NCBI RefSeq assembly: GCF_004001045.1
Contig: NZ_BIMK01000023.1
Location: 62,001-126,000, forward strand
Origin: Paenibacillus chibensis
Lineage (GTDB): Bacteria > Bacillota > Bacilli > Paenibacillales > Paenibacillaceae
Length of the DNA: 64,000 nucleotides
Reading direction: 5' to 3'
Made by a program: the position numbers and the translations under genes. The notes below the pieces were generated by a model, which worked only from the letters and a program-made list of their open reading frames with translations, was not told where the DNA came from and ran no database searches. Positions 28,231 to 36,743 of the stretch are shown here, piece by piece (position 1 is the stretch's first letter; the number at the start of each line of letters is the position of its first letter).

Positions 28231-28271
28231 AGCTGTACTCCAGGGCTGTATAGATGCTTGATAGCTGTACT
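28231..28271. promoter_or_regulatory. Direct repeats upstream of transporter operon (candidate AraC operator)
   Basis: AGCTGTACT occurs at 28231-28239 and again at 28263-28271, a 32-base period (about three helical turns). A related TACTGTACA lies at 28212-28220. AraC-family activators bind direct repeats of this kind upstream of their promoters, and two AraC-type regulators are encoded in the locus. Confidence 0.45.
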
Positions 28272-28313
28272 GGTGCCGTACGGCGCCAATTGCTTCCGGG
28301 TTGCGAACGGCAA

Positions 28314-28349
28314 AAACCCGCAAAAAAGGCATATCCTCTTTTGCGGGTT
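28314..28349 (-). terminator. Terminator after the transmembrane AraC regulator gene
   Basis: AACCCGCAAAA pairs with TTTTGCGGGTT around an ~11-base loop. On the minus strand it is followed by five Ts, and it starts 15 bases after the regulator stop codon. It separates regulator and transporter transcription units. Confidence 0.85.
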
Positions 28350-28363
28350 CGTACCTGCCAACT

Positions 28364-30676
28364 CTACCTGCTGCTCTGCTCAATGGCTGTTTTCAATCGG
28401 TATTCCTTCGGCGTTGTACCGTATCTCCGTTTGAACAAACGGTAAAAGTAGCTTTCGTTGCCGAAGCCGACCTTTTCCATAATTTCCTGCACCGTCCACT
28501 GATGATGCTCCAAATAGCTTCTGGCATGGGCAAGGCGGGTGGCATTGATCTGGTCGACTACACTGCCGCCCTCCTGGGCTTTAAAGACCTGCCCCAAGTA
28601 CACCGGGCTCATTTTGAGCATGTCGGCAATACGCTGCACGTTCAAATCCGGATCGGAAAACTGCTTTTCTATAATTTCCTTGACGGTATCGGCCAGCAGA
28701 CGATTCTTTTCCTCGCGTCCGGTCTGCCGCTGCTCGAAGACCTCGCGAACGACCTCCAGCAGCACGATCTCGATTTCATCCAGCGTTTCCTTCTCCAGGA
28801 TGCGCCGGTTGATGGCTTGCACGTTCACGGTGACCGGATTCAAATTATGGTGGTTCATCTCGCCCAGTGTATTGCTGAGCGTTACAGCCAAGTGCAGCAG
28901 CGCGGAATACATGTTTTCGAAGCTGAAGCCGCAGATAAGTTCCTTCCAGCTGCGAATCGCCAGCTCGGTCTCCTCAAGATCCCCGGACTTGAGTCCTTCC
29001 GACAAACTGCGTTCCAGCTCCTGCGGAATCCGGAATGTTTCATTGTTTTCGTTGTGGATCAGAAGCTGCGGTTCGATGATAGCTCCCTTGCCGAATATCA
29101 TCCGGTAGTTCGAATGCCGGGCGGTCAAATTGTACTGCCTTGTAATTTCCCGGTAATCCTCGAATATGTCGCTTAACGTGATGGTGAAGGTCATTCGATA
29201 ATATTTCAAAATCGTTTGCTGAAGCTCTCTGAATCGGGACTCGAGCGACCCGAGGCGTCCGGCTTGCCCGCTGAGAATGAAGACCAGATGACCGCTCTTC
29301 ATGTCCGCGGCTTCGCAGTTCGTCTCGCTGCCCAGCAGCTCCTGACCAATGTTGGCAATGGCAAAGTACAGCAGTGATTCCGCTTTGGTTCCAGGGACGG
29401 CGGACAAGCGGTCCAAGCCGTCGATCTCCACCAAGGCGAGCCGAAGAGGCGAGTCGGCATCAATGTCGATATCGTACTGCTCCCGGAGTTGGCGGAATTC
29501 ATGCTCGCCCACGCCGTCGCTAAGACCGATCAGACTGCGCAAATGATACGTTTTTGCGATATTCCACTGTACAGCTTTTTCTTGTTCCAGCCCTTTCAGC
29601 TTTCCGATCATTTCAGATACGTTCGCCGCGATGAGCGACAATTCGTCCCTGCCCTGAGGACCTGCTTCCCGTTCGTTCGGCACAAGCGTCAGCAGTTGGC
29701 CGACCGGCTTGTAGAGACGCAAGGAGAAAAAGACCGAGAGCGTAACGGCCAATATCGCCACGGACAGCGTCACCGCCATATCCGTCCATTTCATTTGACG
29801 GACGCTGCCGAGCACATCGTTATAATCCTGCAGGCTGATAATTTGCCAATTGTTCAATGCTTTGTTCAAATACGTGACCTTGTATTTCGTTCCATGATTC
29901 TTATAAATGAATGAATCCAGCGCGCTGCTTGATGAGCCGATTTGCGGCAGCAAATCCCTGCTCACGTCGATTCCCTCCGGCAAAGCACGGTCACTGCTAA
30001 TTAACACCTTACCTTCACTATCTGTGACGAAAAGTACGTCGTTTTCCCGCTGAGCCACCCGATTAAGCGCTTTCACATTATCGAGCATCCAGCCGGGCTT
30101 CACCGTCAGGACAAGAACGTTATCGTTGACGGAGCCGCGCGTCGGCCCGTCATATATAAAGAAAGCAAACATGTCGATCCCATTGCCCTGGCCGTTGAGA
30201 TCGAGCGGCAGAAGCTCCAGCTTGGGCAGATCGGCATGCGTATCCATATACTTTTGAAGCTCGCCGTACAGAACCTTGCTTTCCATGTCGTGATTCAGCG
30301 ACGAGTAAAAACGGTGCTGCCGGCCGTTGTAGAATACGGCAGCCTGCAAATAAGGGGAAGCAGCGACCGTACGGTTCAGCCTTTCAATTTTCAAAATGCT
30401 CTGCTTGTAATCCGATCCCGATTTCAGTGCGATCAGCTCTTCATCGTTATAGAGCGAAACCGCCAAGTCCTTCACAATGCCGTTCATGTTTTCGATATTG
30501 TAATTGATTTGGGTCAGCAGCTTGCGGTCGGCATCGTTCTGCAGGCTGAGCACCTTGTCGCGCGCGAAGGCATTCATGAAAAAAGAGGCAATCGCAAGTA
30601 CAGCGACGACAAGCATAAAGCTGAGCAGTATTCGCTGCAAATATTTTCTGGACCGGAACGAATGCACCAAGTTCAT
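28364..30676 (-). CDS. Membrane-bound AraC-family regulator
   Basis: 770 residues. A membrane segment at ~17-37 (LLSFMLVVAVLAIASFF), a large extracytoplasmic sensor region (~40-285), a second membrane segment (~290-315, MAVTLSVAILAVTLSVFFSL), a HAMP-like linker, a ~250-residue cytoplasmic region, then a C-terminal AraC double HTH (LNVQRIADMLKMSPVYLGQVFK ... VGFGNESYFYRLFKRRYGTTPKEYR in outline). Such one-component sensors commonly sit beside LplA/YtcP transporters in Paenibacillus and sense oligosaccharides outside the cell. I use ATG 30676 with GGAGGAG 7-8 bases upstream. Confidence 0.92.
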   Translation of the reverse strand: MNLVHSFRSRKYLQRILLSFMLVVAVLAIASFFMNAFARDKVLSLQNDADRKLLTQINYNIENMNGIVKDLAVSLYNDEELIALKSGSDYKQSILKIERLNRTVAASPYLQAAVFYNGRQHRFYSSLNHDMESKVLYGELQKYMDTHADLPKLELLPLDLNGQGNGIDMFAFFIYDGPTRGSVNDNVLVLTVKPGWMLDNVKALNRVAQRENDVLFVTDSEGKVLISSDRALPEGIDVSRDLLPQIGSSSSALDSFIYKNHGTKYKVTYLNKALNNWQIISLQDYNDVLGSVRQMKWTDMAVTLSVAILAVTLSVFFSLRLYKPVGQLLTLVPNEREAGPQGRDELSLIAANVSEMIGKLKGLEQEKAVQWNIAKTYHLRSLIGLSDGVGEHEFRQLREQYDIDIDADSPLRLALVEIDGLDRLSAVPGTKAESLLYFAIANIGQELLGSETNCEAADMKSGHLVFILSGQAGRLGSLESRFRELQQTILKYYRMTFTITLSDIFEDYREITRQYNLTARHSNYRMIFGKGAIIEPQLLIHNENNETFRIPQELERSLSEGLKSGDLEETELAIRSWKELICGFSFENMYSALLHLAVTLSNTLGEMNHHNLNPVTVNVQAINRRILEKETLDEIEIVLLEVVREVFEQRQTGREEKNRLLADTVKEIIEKQFSDPDLNVQRIADMLKMSPVYLGQVFKAQEGGSVVDQINATRLAHARSYLEHHQWTVQEIMEKVGFGNESYFYRLFKRRYGTTPKEYRLKTAIEQSSR

Positions 30677-30767
30677 AGGATATCTCCTCCCTCCTCTTTG
30701 ACGTGGGGTACCCATCCCACCGGGATATTCATTCGAACGCCTTAGTGGCACCCCCTGCTAAAATCGT

Positions 30768-31505
30768 CTAGCCAATATCCGGCATATTGGCTAGGTCCAA
30801 GGACAATCCGAACAGCTTTTTCAAGATCGTTTGTGCTATGATCCGATGGCCCTCCCGGTTCGGATGAATACCGTCGCCGCTTGAATATACCCTGCCATGT
30901 GATCGTTTGCTCCGGATATGCTCAATGAGCGGAGAGCGAATATCGATGATGTCGTCGGCGGGACGCTCGGACAAGAGCCACTCCGAATACAGTTTTAACA
31001 CGCCATCGTAGCCTTGATAGGGCTCCAAGTAGCTGAAATTGGGAGCGTCACCGGGCTGAAGCGTGGCGTTCATGGATTCGGGGTCGAAAGGCGGCGGCGT
31101 CATCAGGACCGAGATCGCGCCCTTATTACGAATTTCTGCGACGAGTCTCCTGATTCCTTCTTGATAAGCGTCAAACCGCTCTTCGGAAAACGGATGATAG
31201 ATTCCGTCATTCATTCCGTAACAGGCGACGACCATCCAAGGGTCCGACGATTCCAGCACCTGATTCAGCCGATCATGAATGCAAGGCCGCGGAAATGGAT
31301 GCGCCGCTTCGCTCAATCCGGACGCGGTCTCGCTTGGTACCCCCCTCCCGAGCAATTCCGCTCGAAGGGTCCCTCGCTGCCGCTGCAGGCAAGCCTCGAT
31401 AAAACGTATATATTCACCGCTAGCGGTGATACTGTCCCCCAAAAAAACCAATGTCTTTGCTGTGGAATCCTGCTTTCTCATCGGATACAACCAGTCCGCG
31501 TTCAT
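30768..31505 (-). CDS. SGNH/GDSL-family hydrolase
   Basis: 245 residues. Block I is VFLGDSITASGEY with the nucleophilic Ser, block III is CYGMNDGIYHPFS, and block V is GDGIHPNREGH with the Asp-x-x-His pair, so the triad is complete. No signal peptide: a cytoplasmic carbohydrate esterase is likely, for example removing acetyl groups from imported oligosaccharides. The start is ATG 31505 behind GGGAGGGG. It lies just upstream of the membrane AraC regulator in the same direction and is divergent from another AraC gene, so it belongs to the polysaccharide locus. Confidence 0.88.
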   Translation of the reverse strand: MNADWLYPMRKQDSTAKTLVFLGDSITASGEYIRFIEACLQRQRGTLRAELLGRGVPSETASGLSEAAHPFPRPCIHDRLNQVLESSDPWMVVACYGMNDGIYHPFSEERFDAYQEGIRRLVAEIRNKGAISVLMTPPPFDPESMNATLQPGDAPNFSYLEPYQGYDGVLKLYSEWLLSERPADDIIDIRSPLIEHIRSKRSHGRVYSSGDGIHPNREGHRIIAQTILKKLFGLSLDLANMPDIG

Positions 31506-31622
31506 GTTTTCCCCTCCCGAGTGGCTTATGTATGTCATGCTTCTGCACTTTCGCCCGCAACCTAATGGTAGCGTCTACAGTCCTTTCTTCGCCTTGACGA
31601 TCAAGGCAATGTTTAGCATAAT

Positions 31623-32504
31623 ATGGCCATGATTACGAAACTTTCCGCAACGAACGTCGGTCTGGAGCCCGGCTTTGCCTTCCGCATTCAGAAATGCCCG
31701 TTGAAGCAAAATTACGACGTCCATAGCCATGATTTCTCCGAGCTCGTCGTCATTTTATCCGGAGAAGCCGTACATATCATCGAAGGGAGGGAATATCCTG
31801 TTTCAGCCGGTCAGGTATTTCTGATCCACAGCGGCGTATCTCACGGCTATAAACATGTTGACAGCATTGAGTATGTAAACGTCATGTTTCAACCGGAGCA
31901 GCTGCTGCAGCTATCCGAGCTAAGGATGCTGCCCGGGTTTCAAGCGCTGTTTTACATCGAACCCTTTTACCGCAAGGAAATGTACTTTAAGGGCATGCTT
32001 ACACTAAATGAGACGCAGCTTGGGGAAGCGACCCGGTTACTCGATTTGATTCTGGAAGAATATAATCGCCAGCCACAAGGTTACCGGATGATGATCCGAG
32101 CTTATTTTAGTGCCTTGGTCGGTTTGCTGTCACGTTATTATCAGGACGGCAATGAACAGGAAGACAATAAAGCGCTTCGGATTGGAGAAGCAGTCACCTA
32201 TATTGAGGAGCATTTTTTGCAGCCGGTCACCTTGCAAACCTTGGCGGATAAAGCATTTTTGTCCGTCCGGCAGTTCCAGCGCGTGTTCTCCCGGAATTAC
32301 CATACGACGCCAATGGATTACGTCATCCGCAAGCGGCTCAATCATTCCTGCATGCTCCTGCGCACTTCCGGCTATTCCATTTTACAGGTGGCACTTGAGA
32401 GCGGATTCCGAGACCAAAACTATTACACCCGCCAGTTCCGCAAAGTATTCGGTTGTACGCCGACCGTATACCGTAATCAAATCAGAGACTCGCAGAATAT
32501 TTGA
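31623..32504 (+). CDS. AraC-family regulator with cupin sensor domain
   Basis: 293 residues. The N-terminal cupin (residues ~25-100) shows HSHDFSELVVILSGEAVHI and VSAGQVFLIHSGVSHGY. The C-terminal AraC DNA-binding domain shows VTLQTLADKAFLSVRQFQRVF and ILQVALESGFRDQNYYTRQF. The architecture matches RhaS/RhaR-like sugar-responsive activators. It is divergent from the SGNH hydrolase gene, a usual arrangement of regulator and target. The ribosome site is weak; a start two codons downstream (MITK) is equally possible. Confidence 0.9.
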   Translation: MAMITKLSATNVGLEPGFAFRIQKCPLKQNYDVHSHDFSELVVILSGEAVHIIEGREYPVSAGQVFLIHSGVSHGYKHVDSIEYVNVMFQPEQLLQLSELRMLPGFQALFYIEPFYRKEMYFKGMLTLNETQLGEATRLLDLILEEYNRQPQGYRMMIRAYFSALVGLLSRYYQDGNEQEDNKALRIGEAVTYIEEHFLQPVTLQTLADKAFLSVRQFQRVFSRNYHTTPMDYVIRKRLNHSCMLLRTSGYSILQVALESGFRDQNYYTRQFRKVFGCTPTVYRNQIRDSQNI

Positions 32505-32514
32505 CAACGCAAAA

Positions 32515-32536
32515 AGCCCGCGGCAGCTCGCGGGCT
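32515..32536. terminator. Bidirectional terminator
   Basis: AGCCCGCG/CGCGGGCT stem with a 6-base loop. Five As precede it and GTTTT follows, so it can serve both converging genes. Confidence 0.8.
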
Positions 32537-32559
32537 AGTTTTGTCTTCATCCACACCTG

Positions 32560-32937
32560 TTATTTTCTTTCCGACACCGCAAAATAATTGTCCTCGGAGT
32601 CCGCAAAGTTAAACACTCTGCCCGTAGGCAAATGAACGATCTCGCCTACCTTTACATTTTTATCGGTTAAGCTGCTGTACAGCTCGTCCAGATTTGCCGC
32701 ATAAAACATCAAGGAGGGCGTGCCCAGATTCAGTTCGGGCGACATTTGGGCAATTAATTTTTTGTCATGCAACACGATACTGGTTTCTGCCCCTTCGCTT
32801 GGTGCAACCTCAATCCATCTCATTTGACCGTTATTTTCTTCGGAAACGATTTGAAATCCTAATTTCTCAGTCCAGAAAGTTACGGCTTCGTCTTGGTTGT
32901 TCACGTACAACATGACTTGGCCTATGTTATGGATCAT
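32560..32937 (-). CDS. VOC-family (glyoxalase/bleomycin-resistance-like) protein
   Basis: 125 residues forming one VOC module of two beta-alpha-beta-beta-beta units. It has IGQVMLYVNNQDEAVTFWTEKLGF, the usual N-terminal strand and helix, and ends with GRVFNFADSEDNYFAVSE. Metal-ligand positions are only partly visible and the substrate is unknown. AAAGGGGGAG precedes the ATG. Single gene. Confidence 0.85.
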   Translation of the reverse strand: MIHNIGQVMLYVNNQDEAVTFWTEKLGFQIVSEENNGQMRWIEVAPSEGAETSIVLHDKKLIAQMSPELNLGTPSLMFYAANLDELYSSLTDKNVKVGEIVHLPTGRVFNFADSEDNYFAVSERK

Positions 32938-33093
32938 GCTGTTCTCCCCCTTTCAAGTAGTTAAGATCTGATTCTATTCCTTTCCATTGTATGATTTTTT
33001 TACTCCCGGTACTAGCTAGTCTGTTCATGTATCTCATCGTTTCTGCTAAACTCTTAGTATATTACCAAGTACCCCCAAAGGAGAGCTTTTTAG

Positions 33094-33855
33094 ATGTTAT
33101 CGTACCCCGCAGCCACGACGAAAGAGCAAAAAATACATATGATTGATCAATTGAAAAATCGCCTCCTGCATCTCCATGGCGATGCGATTCTGGCCATAGG
33201 CATGTACGGCTCGATTGCACAGGGAATCGACGGACCGTATTCGGATATTGAACTTCGGGTCGTCACAAAGGACGGTGTATCCCTTCCCGGATATGAATTT
33301 ATATATCTCCCTTTTAAAATCGAAATCAGTATGATCCAAAAGCAAGAAATGTACCGTTCCGCTTCAGCCGTGGACGATTCCTGGGCCATTAAAGCGGGAG
33401 CCTATGCTCATTTGGCTGCCATTTATGATCCTAATGGACTGCTGGAAGAAATCCGCACTTTACCGATGCAGGTCTCCGAAGAAGCAATCCGGGAAGTAAT
33501 GAGAGAATTCATGATCTGGGAACCCTATGAAACGGTAGGTAAAATACGCAATAATAAGCTTGCCGGAAATTACAGCTACCTGCCGCTTGGAGCCAAGGAC
33601 CTCGCATGGCAGACCGCCAAGCTGATCGGACTTGCGAATCGGACTTTCTTCAACACCAGGGCACGAACCTATGAGGAATCCCTTCAGATGCTTTCCAGGC
33701 CGTCCGGCTACGATGAATTGGTCGGATTAGTGACCCGAGGCCAGCTTCATGAGATGGAGATGGTTTATGAGCACTGCGAAAATCTGTGGACAGGACTGAA
33801 TGAATGGTATGAGGAAATGGGAATCGATTACAGGTTGATGGAACTCCCATTTTAA
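33094..33855 (+). CDS. Kanamycin nucleotidyltransferase-like protein (ANT(4')-type)
   Basis: 253 residues, the length of ANT(4') (KNTase ~253). The nucleotidyltransferase signature is GMYGSIAQGIDGPYSDIELRV, with the Gly-Ser and the two metal-binding acids Asp and Glu of D-x-E. A third acid lies in the IEISM strand. The C-terminal KNTase helical domain follows (GAYAHLAAIYDPNG, NYSYLPLGAKDLAWQTAKLIGLANR in outline). It would adenylylate the 4'-hydroxyl of kanamycin/tobramycin-like drugs if functional. AAAGGAGAG precedes the ATG. No mobile element is nearby, so it looks like an intrinsic chromosomal gene. Confidence 0.88.
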   Translation: MLSYPAATTKEQKIHMIDQLKNRLLHLHGDAILAIGMYGSIAQGIDGPYSDIELRVVTKDGVSLPGYEFIYLPFKIEISMIQKQEMYRSASAVDDSWAIKAGAYAHLAAIYDPNGLLEEIRTLPMQVSEEAIREVMREFMIWEPYETVGKIRNNKLAGNYSYLPLGAKDLAWQTAKLIGLANRTFFNTRARTYEESLQMLSRPSGYDELVGLVTRGQLHEMEMVYEHCENLWTGLNEWYEEMGIDYRLMELPF

Positions 33856-33911
33856 ACTGTGAATCGATGCGGTCAGGATCATCGGAATTCACACTTGAGG
33901 AAGCAAACGTC

Positions 33912-33945
33912 AAAAAGGAGCAGATCCATGATCTGCTCCTTTTTT
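33912..33945. terminator. Bidirectional terminator
   Basis: GGAGCAGATC/GATCTGCTCC stem (loop CAT) flanked by AAAAA on the left and TTTTTT on the right, between the converging nucleotidyltransferase and VanW genes. Confidence 0.9.
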
Positions 33946-33964
33946 CATTTAACATCCCAGAGGT

Positions 33965-34909
33965 TCATTGCCCGTTCACAGGATTGGGATGCGCGGAAAT
34001 GTCGCGGACTTCCTCCGGCAGCTGATAGGATGTGCTCGGAACTTTTTTAGGCGCGTATTCAATCACGTCGGATGAATATATGGACACCGCCATGCTTCCT
34101 CCTCCCGCAAATGCCCGGATCAGCACAGGCTGGTTGTACGCATTATCAAAAACAAAGTCCGGTCCGCCCCAGCTCACAGTCGCATCTCTGCCCGGAGGCA
34201 CGTAGGGAACATGGCGGCTGTGGGAATATCGCTTGACGATGCTTAGTCCTGCGCGATCGACCGCGTTGAATAACGTGGAGGACACCTGGCAGATGCCGCC
34301 GCCGACCCCCTCGGATAATTCACCGCGTACAATGACTGCTGCTTGCCGGTAGCCCTTTCCCATGGTTCGAATGCCGACCACTTGATTAAAGGAGAATGTT
34401 TCTCCGGGAAAAATAACGGTGCTGTCAATCGCTTTCGCTGCTAGAGCAATATTATGGGATCGATCCTTGTTATTGGCATTGTAATAGGTAACATAATAGC
34501 CGATTTGTTTCGCACGCAGCGATGCAAGGAGTTCCGTATCGACCTTCGGATATATCGGGTATAAAGGAGCATCCATGCGAGCAGGACCGCGGCCGTAAAA
34601 GTATGCATAATAACCTTTCAGAAGCTCCCTCCGGTTCAGCTTGTATCCATTCTCCCCGGGTACGATGCTTCCGCTGCCGTCAATGCGGGCGTTTCGTGCT
34701 TCTTGGTAGATTTTCCGGTCCAATTCGTTCACCCACCGGTTATATTGGTCCATATACAGCAGCGGAAACACATTTAGATTGTGCGGATACCGCTTCACGC
34801 TGGAAACGGCTTTTCCTTCATGGGTGATAATTAACATGTCTTGCCCCGGTTCAGGCTCGTGGTCCTGTACGAGAGCAAACAGAAGACATGCCATGGATAT
34901 CCATTTCAA
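33965..34909 (-). CDS. VanW-family protein (YoaR-like)
   Basis: 314 residues. A short hydrophobic N-terminus (ISMACLLFALV) suggests a signal peptide and surface location. The VanW domain occupies ~150-290: FPGETFSFNQVVGIRTMGKGY, EGVGGGICQVSSTLFNAV and VPPGRDATVSWGGPDFVFDN. The domain is common in Bacillota cell-wall proteins; its name comes from the VanB cluster and does not by itself indicate vancomycin resistance. The start appears to be TTG 34909 with a weak GAGTGAT site. Confidence 0.87.
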   Translation of the reverse strand: MKWISMACLLFALVQDHEPEPGQDMLIITHEGKAVSSVKRYPHNLNVFPLLYMDQYNRWVNELDRKIYQEARNARIDGSGSIVPGENGYKLNRRELLKGYYAYFYGRGPARMDAPLYPIYPKVDTELLASLRAKQIGYYVTYYNANNKDRSHNIALAAKAIDSTVIFPGETFSFNQVVGIRTMGKGYRQAAVIVRGELSEGVGGGICQVSSTLFNAVDRAGLSIVKRYSHSRHVPYVPPGRDATVSWGGPDFVFDNAYNQPVLIRAFAGGGSMAVSIYSSDVIEYAPKKVPSTSYQLPEEVRDISAHPNPVNGQ

Positions 34910-35112
34910 GCATCATCACTCGCTTTTTCTGAGGGTCTATTTGAGAACATCTTTTAGTTTCGTTGAAATATAACAGATCGGTCTTCCTGCTATTATGTTT
35001 CCACTGCTGGTTATTCATTCAAGTTCTGCCTTATTGTCATAACTTCATTGTTCGTAAGCATAATCAATACTGTATCAGCAAAAAAGAACCCAAGTTTAAT
35101 GGAGGGGGAATT

Positions 35113-36582
35113 ATGAACGATAAAGAACAAGCATCCACTTCATCTCTGCAATCTGCGGGCATGAATCCATCGGACGTCTCGGATCAGCACGCCAAAGCGG
35201 AAAGCTCGCCCAACAATCTTCGTGATTTACCGTGGGCAAATGATATGCCGGCAGAACTGCATTCGCAAACGGTGGGCGTTAGAGGCCCTGTGTTGGAACA
35301 GGATAATCTATTGCATGAAACACTGGAAACTTTTGTACATACGAAAATCATTGAAAGACCTGTGCACGTCAAAGGCTACGGAGCTTTCGGTTATTTTCAG
35401 ACCGTTCATTCCATGGCGCCCTATACCAAGCTCTGCTTTTTGCAAAGTTCCGGTCAGCAGGTCCCTGTCACCGTAAGGTTTTCCCTCGCCGTAAGCACCA
35501 AAGGAACACCGGATACGTCCCGGAATGTGCGTGGTTTTTCCACTAAATTTTATACGGAGCAAGGCGTTTTTGATTTGCTCTGCAATCATATCCCTGTTTT
35601 TTCCGTACGGGACGCCATACGCTTTCCGGAATCCATCGAAGCCTTCCTGCCCTCGCCGGAAAACAATCTGATCGATCCCGAACGATTCTGGAGCTTCGTG
35701 GCGCGCGCACCGGAATCGACTCATTTTCTCGTATGGCTCTATTCCGACGTAGGCACGGTGAAGAACCTGCGCCGCATCAAGGGCCACAGTGTAAATACCT
35801 ATGTATGGCGGAATGCACAAGACGAACGGCATTACGTGAAATACCATTGGATTCCCTTTGCAAACGAACAGTACATCGATCGCGAGGAAGCGGCGAGGTT
35901 GGCCGGTACGGATCCGGATATCGCCGGCAAAGATCTGTTTGATACGATAGCAGCAGGCAACATTGCGGATTACGGTCTGTATGTACAGCTGATGCATCCC
36001 GACGATGCGGCGAAGCTTCCTTATGATCCGCTGGATGACACCAAAATCTGGGATGAGAAAGAGTACCCGCTGCTTCCGGTAGGAAGATTAGTATTGAACC
36101 GTAACCCGGATAACTATATGGAGCAGGTGGAAAAACTCGCGTTCTCCCCATCCAATCTGCTCGATGGAGCAGAGTTGTCTGACGATAAAATGCTTCAGGG
36201 ACGCGCCAACATCTACTGGGATTCACAGCGGCGGCGCATTGGCCCGGATTTTCGCAAGGTTCCTGTTAATCATCAAGAGAATTGGACTCCGGCCTCCCTG
36301 GTAACCAGCGGTGACGGTCGATTCGTGGAGGGACAGCTCGAGAGAACAGATCTTCCCAAACAGGATGATTTTACGCAAGCCGGACAGTACTACCGGGCTT
36401 TGTCATCAAAGCATCAGGATCATCTGGTGAATAACCTTGCTGCGGATCTCAAGGACATCTCCCCTGAGACGCAAAGCATTGTGATTGAATATCTGCATAA
36501 GGCCTCAGCAGACCTGGGAGACCGGGTTAAGCGGGAAATCCATGAACTGAAGAAGGAATCATGGGATTCAGAAAACAAGTGA
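35113..36582 (+). CDS. Monofunctional heme catalase, divergent
   Basis: 489 residues, small-subunit catalase size. The distal His is in ERPVHVKGYGAFGYF, the distal Asn in CNHIPVFSVRDAIRFPE, and the proximal Tyr in IYWDSQRRRIGPDF, so the heme and catalytic residues are all present. The flanking residues depart from both standard catalase signatures (VKGYG instead of ARGAG; NIY instead of FSY), pointing to an unusual clade. The start ATG 35113 follows GGAGGGGG by 4 bases. No signal peptide. It detoxifies hydrogen peroxide in the cytosol or possibly the spore. Confidence 0.92.
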   Translation: MNDKEQASTSSLQSAGMNPSDVSDQHAKAESSPNNLRDLPWANDMPAELHSQTVGVRGPVLEQDNLLHETLETFVHTKIIERPVHVKGYGAFGYFQTVHSMAPYTKLCFLQSSGQQVPVTVRFSLAVSTKGTPDTSRNVRGFSTKFYTEQGVFDLLCNHIPVFSVRDAIRFPESIEAFLPSPENNLIDPERFWSFVARAPESTHFLVWLYSDVGTVKNLRRIKGHSVNTYVWRNAQDERHYVKYHWIPFANEQYIDREEAARLAGTDPDIAGKDLFDTIAAGNIADYGLYVQLMHPDDAAKLPYDPLDDTKIWDEKEYPLLPVGRLVLNRNPDNYMEQVEKLAFSPSNLLDGAELSDDKMLQGRANIYWDSQRRRIGPDFRKVPVNHQENWTPASLVTSGDGRFVEGQLERTDLPKQDDFTQAGQYYRALSSKHQDHLVNNLAADLKDISPETQSIVIEYLHKASADLGDRVKREIHELKKESWDSENK

Positions 36583-36606
36583 TGCAAATAGAATGAGCCT
36601 GCCGAT

Positions 36607-36646
36607 GAAGAGCGGAAGCCGGGTAATCCTCCACTCTTCTTTTTTT
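36607..36646 (+). terminator. Terminator after catalase gene
   Basis: GAAGAG/CTCTTC outer stem with an inner GGA/TCC pairing, followed by seven Ts, 25 bases after the stop codon. Confidence 0.72.
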
Positions 36647-36743
36647 GTTGCAGGAGACGTACTAAAAGCGGTGTCCCCCTCATTTCCTTCACTTCCCCAT
36701 CATATAATCCCTAACAATGACGTACTTTGGAGGTACTTTACGA

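Noticed and set aside
28301..29176. A 291-codon plus-strand frame
   Set aside because: Lies opposite the HTH region of the AraC regulator, which is recognisable on the minus strand.
33965..34909. VanW gene as evidence of vancomycin resistance
   Set aside because: No vanH/A/X or VanRS genes are nearby and VanW-domain proteins are common surface proteins in Bacillota.
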